From: Primula veris
Taxonomy: Eukaryota; Streptophyta; Magnoliopsida; Ericales; Primulaceae
Assembly (NCBI GenBank): GCA_963682055.1
Contig: OY821745.1
Span: 12,841,501-12,905,500, forward strand
DNA: 64,000 nucleotides
Reading direction: 5' to 3'
Below, piece after piece: positions 57,366-64,000 of this stretch. The translations under genes were made by a program, and so were the position numbers. How positions within the stretch are numbered: position 1 is the first letter of the stretch; each line of letters opens with the position of its first letter. The notes below the pieces were generated by a model that did not search any database, was not told where the DNA came from, and worked only from the letters and a program-made list of their open reading frames with translations.

Positions 57366-58020
57366 GCAACCATTCCTATATAGCTTAATTGAATAAAAAA
57401 TATATATTTTCCATATAAAAATTATATCTTTTCCATATAACATGTACAACAGTACAAGCATCTCTTGCCATAAACTTAGGCTATGCGCATAGTTACAATA
57501 TACAGATTAAAAAATAGTGTATATACAGATAAAATCAATTAGCACAAAAGAACACTGCAACATATAAAATCAATTAGCACAAAAGAACACTGCAACATAT
57601 AAAATCAATTAGCACAAAAGAACACTGCAACAGATAAAACAGGAGAGACCTCTTCTTCCTATATAGCTTAATTGCATAAAATATTAAAAATGACATCTTT
57701 TCCAACAGTACATAGGTTTTGCACACAGTTACACTGTACAGATGAAATCAATTGTCAAAAAGAACACGGAAATATATAAAACAGGAGAGACCCATTATTC
57801 CAATATAGCTTAATTGCATAAAAATTATATCTTTTGCAGCAGTACATAGGTTTTGGACATAGTTCCACTATACATACAAAATCAATTAGCAAAAAAAGAA
57901 CAGTGCAACAGATAAGACAGGAGAAACCCATTATTCCTACATAGCTTAATTGCATAAAAATTAGATCTTTTTTGATAAATAATGTAAAATCATCTACCAA
58001 TCAGAAACTAGGGTTTTACT
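57366..58020 (-). repeat. Tandem repeat array, middle block
   Basis: Same unit as 52560-53835. It includes three short copies of AAATCAATTAGCACAAAAGA at 57530-57625 and ends with the AGAAACTAGGGTTTTACTGA box. Confidence 0.85.
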
Positions 58021-58068
58021 GAATTGGGGAAAAAGAAATCAGGAGAAAGAGAGAGAGGGAAAGCATAC

Positions 58069-58110
58069 CGTCTCCAAAGATGAGAGCAGCGTTGAATTAG
58101 GTGAATCTTA
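58069..58110 (-). promoter_or_regulatory. Candidate first exon / donor for the Toc leader (copy A)
   Basis: On the minus strand, CACCTAATTCAACGCTGCTC leads to CTTTGGAGACG followed by GTATGC, a good donor. A near copy is at 59014-59060. CT-rich sequence and TATATATAAC (about 58146) lie upstream. Suggestive only; no transcript evidence. Confidence 0.35.
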
Positions 58111-58239
58111 TTATCTCTCTCTCTATCTACATGTATGTATGTATAGTTATATATAGAATATGTATTGTATGTACACAATAGTGCTCCAAAGTAGGAGTAT
58201 AATAGGAGGGGAGCTGTGGGAAATTAGAGGATAAAATCA

Positions 58240-58980
58240 ATTAGCAACCATTATTCCTACATAGCTTAATTGCATAAAAATTATATATTTTCCATGTAAC
58301 ATGTATAACAACAGTACATAGGTTTTGCAAATAGTTCCACTATAAAGATAAAATCAATTAGCACAGAAGAATACTACAACAGATAAAACAAGAGAGACCC
58401 AGCATTCATATATAGCTTAATTGCATAAAAATTATATATTTTCCATGTAACATGTATAACAACAGTACATAGGTTTTGCAAATAGTTCCACTATAAAGAT
58501 AAAATCAATTAGCACAGAAGAATACTACAACAAACAAGAGAGACCCAGCATTCATATATAGCTTAATTGCATAAAAATTATATCTTTTCATATAAAATGT
58601 ACAACAGACAACAGTACATAGGTTTTGCATATAGTTACACTATACTAATAAAATCAATTAGCACAAAAGAATACTACAACAGATAAAACAAGAGAAACCA
58701 ATTATTCCTATACGGCTTAATTGCATAAAAAATATATCTTTTCTATATAACTTCCCATCAGAAACCTATGTTTTGCACATAGTTACAATATACAGATTAA
58801 AAAACAGTGCATATATAAACGTAAAATCAATTAGCAAAAAAGAAACACTTCAATATATAAAACAGGAGAAACCCAATATTCCTACATAGCTTAATTGCAT
58901 AAAAATTAGATATTTCCATATAAAATAATTGTAAAAGCAAATACCAATCAGAAACTAGGGTTTTACAGAATTGGGGAAAA
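58240..58980 (-). repeat. Tandem repeat array, right block
   Basis: Four or so further units. Two of them (about 58250-58395 and 58400-58540) are nearly identical, so local duplication was recent. It ends with the same AGAAACTAGGGTTTTACAGA box as the other blocks. Confidence 0.85.
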
Positions 58981-59013
58981 ATAAATAAGGAGAGAGAGAG
59001 AGAGAGAGCATAC

Positions 59014-59060
59014 CGTGTCCAAATATGAGAGCGGCGTTGAATTAGGTGAAATCTTATTCT
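59014..59060 (-). promoter_or_regulatory. Candidate first exon / donor for the Toc leader (copy B)
   Basis: Minus strand CACCTAATTCAACGCCGCTC then ATTTGGACACG and GTATGC, flanked by GA/CT microsatellite typical of plant 5' UTRs. A more decayed third relative is at about 59135-59180. If used, the leader intron would be about 7.8 kb. Confidence 0.35.
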
Positions 59061-59125
59061 CTTTCTCTCTCTCTATCTATCTATCTCTACTACACATGTA
59101 TGTATGTATGTATGTATATTTAATC
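59060..59125. repeat. CT, ATCT and GTAT microsatellites
   Basis: Consecutive runs TCTCTCTC, ATCTATCT and ATGTATGTATG. Shorter counterparts at 58110-58145. Confidence 0.8.
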
Positions 59126-61165
59126 AGGAGAGAAAGAGAGCATACCCTGTACAAATATTAGGTGCGGCTAATTTGCATTTATCCGATTTGGAAAGTTTTT
59201 TATAAAAAAATATGTATTTATTTGATTGTTTTTTTTGTATGATGTACATGTAATCTTCACATATTTAATTTTATTAATTAATATATAGAATCTGTATATA
59301 CAATACACAATGGAAGTAGTGTGGAAATGTAATGTGGTAGTATGAATTTAGAAGGATAAGAAAAAGATGGACGGTTGAGATTAAGTTTGCCTCGGATCCA
59401 GCGGCGTGTGGGTGGTGGGTGGGTCTTCGATGCTATGTGACTAACACTGCAATAGAGTAACCTCTAAAATTTTATGTTATTCACTTCATTTATTTAATGA
59501 TATTTTTTTATTGTTTCTTATTTTTTTTATTTCTTTCCTAATTTTATGTTGATTTATACAAAAAAAAAAATTAAGTTCTTTTTGCTTTTCATATATATAT
59601 TTTTCAATATTATGATTTTGTGTTCATTTTTTGTTAACTTATATAATGTTTAAAAGAAAATTATCAATTTTGGAATTTAAATTAATTTTATGTTTTTTCA
59701 TTATTGTTTTTGAAAATTTTATTTTCTTAGAGAAATGAATGAGAGACTGTCAAAGTGAATAAGATCAATAAGGCATAATTCGTTTATTTTAGATGCACTT
59801 AAAATAAAATGCCCCTTCAAAAAATGTCAAAATCTGCATAACGTAAAATTAAAAATAAATTCTAGAAAAATACCAAAGATTACTATACCGAAACGATGTC
59901 GACTTCTTTCTTATTATTCGTACCGGTTGTTAGTGTCGAAGTGACATGTTTGTTTTGGCTTATGTAGCATCGGATTTTGTTCACATACGAGTTGTATGTA
60001 TGTCGATAGAAATTTCAAATGCAAGAAATAATAGATATTGCGAAATTTAAGTAATTGGTCCTTGAATTATTAATTGCACCAACTTAGTTCTCAGCTCATG
60101 AAAATGGTGCAAATTTGTGCCCTATTTTGGAAGTAAAGTTATTCTAATTGGTATAAATCATAATCTAGGCTCACCCGGTGGGTGTCCAACAAAAAATTCA
60201 TACTGCTTTGATGTCCACGAAACGAATGACAAAGACAAAAAGGGTAAAAAATATACGTAAATTGATTCGTTTTGATAACTTGAATATATCTCATTCATGT
60301 TGAGTTTGGTTTGATAAGATGTTTCAAGTTGGTATTCCGATAAATAGTAACCAATATTATATTTATGTTGTATTTTTTTTACAATTTTGTACTATAAATA
60401 TTATAATTTTATTTACGGATCAAATACTAAGATTCTTTTGGGCTAAGGTGTGCATTCATTTTTTTTTTTTGAATACGCATATATTAGAAAGAACGATGAC
60501 ACGACCTTCAATACGTGGAGTTTTACATTGGAACGAGAAACCTTACACCATATCATACAAGACAACTACTACAAGACTGGGAACACCTGCAACAACACAC
60601 CCAAAAGTCGACATTGCAATTGATATGACCGGCTCTCGCATTGAGGTTGCATATGCTGCATTTTCTTGGGATTACTCTTTAACTCACCATCAGAGTTCAA
60701 TTTGATTGCAATCATTATTCTTGCTTATCAAAAAGCCAAAAAAGAAAATCCAAGGAGTTGCAACTTGCTACATTCTGCAATTTTAAAAATTTAAAGAGGA
60801 TGCCCGGTCGGATTCAAACGTTTTATTTCAACTTCGGGGACAAATGTGGACCTTAAGTGTCCTTAAAAACCACCAACCAAGGATGTAAATGTGCTTAAAT
60901 CGTTTCTCACCTAATTCCAGCATATTTTTATGTTTGGCTTTTGGAATTTACTCATTTGTATAGTTTCGTTCCACGTTCAACTTAATGAGAAAGGCACTAT
61001 ATTCCAATTATTATTTGACCTTTGTACAGTTTCTCAACAAGTTCCATTTGGTCATCAACGTCCTGATTGAAATACAAACAGTCTCAAAACCTTCGAAAAA
61101 AGTTTGGATATGGTCCACAATTTCAAAGCTAAAATACTAAATACCCATTTGGTGATATGCTTTGC
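59126..61165. other. AT-rich intergenic DNA
   Basis: Nothing with family similarity. The open frame 60319-60705 (128 codons) is unrecognised: a hydrophobic first half and a Thr-rich second half. Its codon context is AT-rich, and I do not call it a gene. Confidence 0.45.
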
Positions 61166-61173
61166 ATGTTACT

Positions 61174-62073
61174 TGGTGAGCCTAATCTTACTCCTAGACT
61201 CGGCTTATGTATTTCGCTTCAGATAGAATCCTTCTCTGCTCCAGGAGTGTCGACTAAGGACGAGGTCAGCTACGGCTCCGGTCTTCTTGGTGGTCTTTCT
61301 ATGATCTTGACAAACCTGCAAACGGGGGGCCCGGGTTTATCCCGAGCGTACCCTCTCCAACGATCAAGTTAGTACGGGGTGGAAGTAAGTGGTAGCTCAA
61401 CGAAAAGCATAGGCGAGATAAACAATGTGTGAGTAAGACGGGACGAAATCGGGTGGTTGCTCTGGCTTTTTCTAGTGAGAGATCTCCTCTAATGGAACAT
61501 TCACTACAAAATAATGTTTGATTTAGTGAGAGTCAAAAGCTGTCACAAGCCTGTCGCTAATTTAAAAAGTTGTCACAAATCTGTCGCAAATTGACTAAAC
61601 TGTCACAAAACCGTCACAAAAACCGTCGCTAATAAGCTCGTAACAAATAATACCGTCACTAATCCCGTCGCTATTTGAGTATTTTTTTATAGTGATTATG
61701 GGAGGTATTTATAGTATAATTAAATGTATAACAGCTCTTGGATTACTATGTAGTCCTTTCGTGATCTGACGGCGTTAACGGAATTAAGGCTCTGACAGCA
61801 GTACATGTGATCTGTACGGTTTTCCATGCGGTTATCTCGGATAGGACCACGATGAGACCGCAGAGGCGACCCCACATGCTAAAGCTGGGCCACCCCTCCC
61901 CTAGAATCGCGGTTGCTCGCACATGCGGAACCCGTGCCCGACCCTTATGGTAGCCCGGCTTAAGAGTTTCGGTCCGGGATGCTCAATCTGAATCCTATAT
62001 TCGCGGATTCGATATGGCGAGTCATGTCGGTGTTAATGGTCCCGATGGAGGGAATACCGATATTCCCTCTCCA
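61174..62073 (-). mobile_element. Solo LTR of the gypsy family, with nested CACTA MITE
   Basis: On the minus strand it begins TGGAGAGGGAATATCGG and ends AGGCTCACCA. It has perfect TTACT target duplications (61169-61173, 62074-62078). Shares ACTTGATCGTTGGAGAGGG, CGGGCCCCC, TATAAATACCTCCC and GCCGAGTCTAGGA boxes with the LTRs at 24749 and 62685. About 704 bp once the nested insert is removed, matching the family length. Confidence 0.9.
61502..61694. mobile_element. CACTA-type MITE nested in the solo LTR
   Basis: A 193-bp element with CACTACAAAA at the left and TTTTTTATAGTG at the right, and a 3-bp ATT target duplication (61499-61501, 61695-61697). The interior is filled with short subterminal repeats, TGTCACAAA and GTCGCTAAT types, in both orientations. 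The CACTA terminus with a 3-bp duplication defines the superfamily. No coding capacity. Confidence 0.93.
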
Positions 62074-62078
62074 TTACT

Positions 62079-62684
62079 TCTTGATTTGATCAGTCTAAAA
62101 CTGATTTTTGTTCGGACTACAAATGCACACACACTTGTTAAATTTCCTGTATGTCTACTTCTATCTTTAAATATTGTCAAACATAAAAACAAATAAATAT
62201 ATTTTCACTTTGCACGTGTTAGTCCCCCTAAACTTAAGGTCGGCCTTGACAAAGATGTATATAAATGTTTTTCAAACTATACCTTTCAAACTATACCTAA
62301 AATTAGGTACATTTATTGACACAGATTGCTTTATGCTGTTATAAAACATTGTTTTCCGTTAATTCACCTACCATTTCTTTATGTGATCGCATCCAGTATC
62401 GCATATTCTCGTACCAAAGGGTTCAAAATGTATTTCATACTTGGACAATCGACATATACACTTGGTTTTTCTTCTTCACTCTATTTAATACAAAAAAAAT
62501 AATATGTATATGTGTCTTTAAATACAACTGCGAGAAAATATTTATCGGAGACAAACCCGTATCTAATCATATTGGGGCCATTTTTACTCTCCCGATGACT
62601 AATTTGAAGGTTTTAACATGTTTATTGTTTTTTTTTATTGTTAGGTATTGTATGTAGTCAATCAACTTTAAATATTTATACTTT
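62079..62684. other. AT-rich spacer
   Basis: No gene or bounded element seen between the solo LTR and the next 5' LTR. Confidence 0.5.
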
Positions 62685-63385
62685 TGTGGCGAGGGAATGT
62701 CAGTGTCCCCTCGTCCGGACCGATATCACCACAGAAAGATACAATCCGGGGCCCTATACAGCGGATGTATCATCACCCCGGCTCAATACCAAACGGGGTG
62801 AAGCTAGGCCGGCCCAAAGAAGCGTGTCGAGTACGCTTCCCCAATTAATGCTGCTGACCCCCCCCTGGGGGACCCTCCTGGCGTTTCATCGACGTGGCCC
62901 AATCACAGGCCACCTCCCTGTGGGCCCCGGAAGAGGATAGTACCCTTGTCAGAGTCATAAATGACCTGACGCCGTTGGATCAGCATCTCACAGTACAGTG
63001 ATCCAAGGGCTAATACGCCTCTGATCACACTATAAATACCCCCACTAATACCACTTAGAGGGGGACGCGAAAAGACAGAGAAGAGAGATAAAGCCTACAC
63101 AACCCGGACCCCCCCTGAACACCGTCTGTACCACTCGATAGGACAACTTGTAACCGGCCCGGTCCCTCCCCCTTAACTATATTCCTACTTTCCGTTAATA
63201 CCGATACTGACTTGATCGTTGGAGAGGGAAAACCCGGTACATACCCCGGGCCCCTGTTTGTTTCTTGCGCAGGCACGAAGGCCACCCCGTCACCCTAGCC
63301 GTCGTATATTACTCCGGATACCGTGAAAGATCGGAGCCGACGCGAATTGATTAAGCCGAGCTTGGGAAGAAAATCAGGCTCGCCA
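62685..63385 (+). repeat. 5' LTR of the gypsy element
   Basis: Bounded by TG (62685) and CA (63385). TATA box TATAAATA at 63031-63038. Shares blocks with the two solo LTRs at 24749 and 61174. The open frames crossing it are incidental. Confidence 0.88.
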
Positions 63386-63387
63386 AT

Positions 63388-63406
63388 TGGCGCCGTCTGT
63401 GGGAAA
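63388..63406 (+). promoter_or_regulatory. Primer-binding site
   Basis: TGGCGCCGTCTGTGGGAA lies two bases after the LTR, the position and sequence commonly seen in plant Tat-type gypsy elements. Confidence 0.85.
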
Positions 63407-63446
63407 GAAAAACGCGTTAGCTTCGACACACAGGACCTAAATAAAC

Positions 63447-64000
63447 ATGTCTGGCAATAATCGCTTCGATACTCCGTCATCCCGACCCCCTCACGTCCTC
63501 GGATCGCCGAGGACACTCTCCTTTGATGAGACTCCCAGAACCGCGGGTACTAGTGGTCCGACCCCCTTAGCCGCGATAGCTGCGACCCCCCGATCGCGAG
63601 CCGAACTGACCGAAATGATGCTCGATATCCATCAAAAGGAACTCGTCGCGCTTGCAGCCCAGAAGGCACTGATAGCCACGCTGATGGCACCGGAACCCGA
63701 GCCCGTCCTCCAAGACGTAAGCCAAGGCGAACCGGCCCCCAGACCCACTAAGAGTGTGATGTCCCGACTAGGACCCCGCCGACGACCCCCCCTAGAGACT
63801 CCCAGGGAGCCAACTAGGGGTGAGGAGTCGGAGCACTCCCGCGAAGGGAATTCCCGTCAAAACGACGAGCGAAGCATACACTCCCGACTCCATAGGCACG
63901 AGGACAGCCGAAGCTCCCGACCGGAATCGAGTCGTGCCCATACTAACAAATCTCCCCGAACACGAAGAAGGGGACGCCGTGGACGACACGACGCTGCCGG
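63447..64000 (+). CDS. gag N-terminus of the gypsy element (partial)
   Basis: Open from the ATG at 63447 to the window end with no stop (184 full codons). The start, MSGNNRFDTPSSRPPHV, is the first ATG after the primer-binding site. The encoded part is Pro/Ser/Arg-rich and disordered, with a short helical stretch (ELTEMMLDIHQKELVALAAQ) and then an Arg-rich tail with RRRGRRGRH. This matches the usual low-complexity front of Tat/Ogre-type Gag; the capsid domain would follow outside the window. An intact frame suggests a young element. Confidence 0.8.
   Translation, partial: MSGNNRFDTPSSRPPHVLGSPRTLSFDETPRTAGTSGPTPLAAIAATPRSRAELTEMMLDIHQKELVALAAQKALIATLMAPEPEPVLQDVSQGEPAPRPTKSVMSRLGPRRRPPLETPREPTRGEESEHSREGNSRQNDERSIHSRLHRHEDSRSSRPESSRAHTNKSPRTRRRGRRGRHDAA

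Larger units (their letters stand above)
62685..64000 (+). mobile_element. Ty3/gypsy retrotransposon, 5' end only
   Basis: Starts TGTGGCGAGGGAATGTC. It has a complete ~700-bp LTR, a primer-binding site and the opening of gag, then leaves the window. The sharp GC rise relative to the flanks fits an intact, recently arrived element. The lineage is probably Tat-like, judged by the primer-binding sequence and the TATAAATACCCCC LTR promoter; pol lies outside the window. Confidence 0.88.

Noticed and set aside
60319..60705. 128-codon plus-strand frame
   Set aside because: No recognisable domain, no splice or promoter context, AT-rich; cannot be supported as a gene.
62638..63516. Frames of 73-100 codons over the gypsy LTR
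   Set aside because: They cross LTR promoter, terminus and primer site; the genuine reading frame starts at 63447.

Overview
This is plant nuclear DNA, most likely from a eudicot. It has spliced GT-AG genes with plant-only families (an RDR2-type RNA-dependent RNA polymerase, a Toc120/132-type plastid import receptor, a plant zf-4CXXC/DDT protein). It also has AT-rich spacers, nested LTR retrotransposons and solo LTRs, MITEs, and an organelle-derived insertion. The species cannot be read from the sequence.

Layout. 1-7150: AT-rich repeats. These include a degenerate GATTAGA-type minisatellite with higher-order copies, then an internally deleted Ty1/copia element (4789-6899). 7151-16257: a 9.1 kb Mutator-like (MULE) element and the most striking object in the window. 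It has 76-bp terminal inverted repeats made of palindromes. Inside are a four-exon plant mobile domain (PMD) gene, a telomere-like CCCTAAA array, a promoter-proximal cluster of related palindromes, and an intact 898-aa ORF. That ORF fuses a FAR1-like zinc cluster, a MULE transposase, a SWIM finger and an AT-hook to a C-terminal OTU cysteine-protease domain. 18856-24099 (minus): an apparently intact RDR2. 24744-25482: a gypsy-type solo LTR with a perfect TSD. 26302-33337: a degenerate Ty1/copia element (minus) with a perfect TSD. It splits a duplicated piece of an intron whose paralogue lies at 38.5 kb. 35095-36419: another solo LTR with a perfect TSD.

36872-42121: a zf-4CXXC_R1/DDT (CDCA7-related) gene with a premature stop in its most conserved motif, so probably a pseudogene. 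45157-51256 (minus): a Toc120/132 gene of three coding exons encoding about 1,428 aa, with an acidic domain enlarged by internal repeats. Upstream of it (51257-59060) lie 150-240 bp tandem repeats interrupted by about 3.1 kb of mitochondrial/plastid-derived DNA. This region may be its expanded 5' leader intron. 61174-62073 is a solo LTR carrying a nested CACTA MITE. 62685 onward is the 5' LTR, primer-binding site and gag start of a Ty3/gypsy element that runs off the window.

How the parts relate. RDR2 belongs to the RNA-directed DNA methylation pathway that silences elements like those around it. The MULE encodes a transposase plus two accessory activities (PMD and OTU) that could plausibly counter host silencing or proteolysis; that link is inference. 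The Toc receptor imports nucleus-encoded proteins into plastids and is unrelated functionally to its neighbours.
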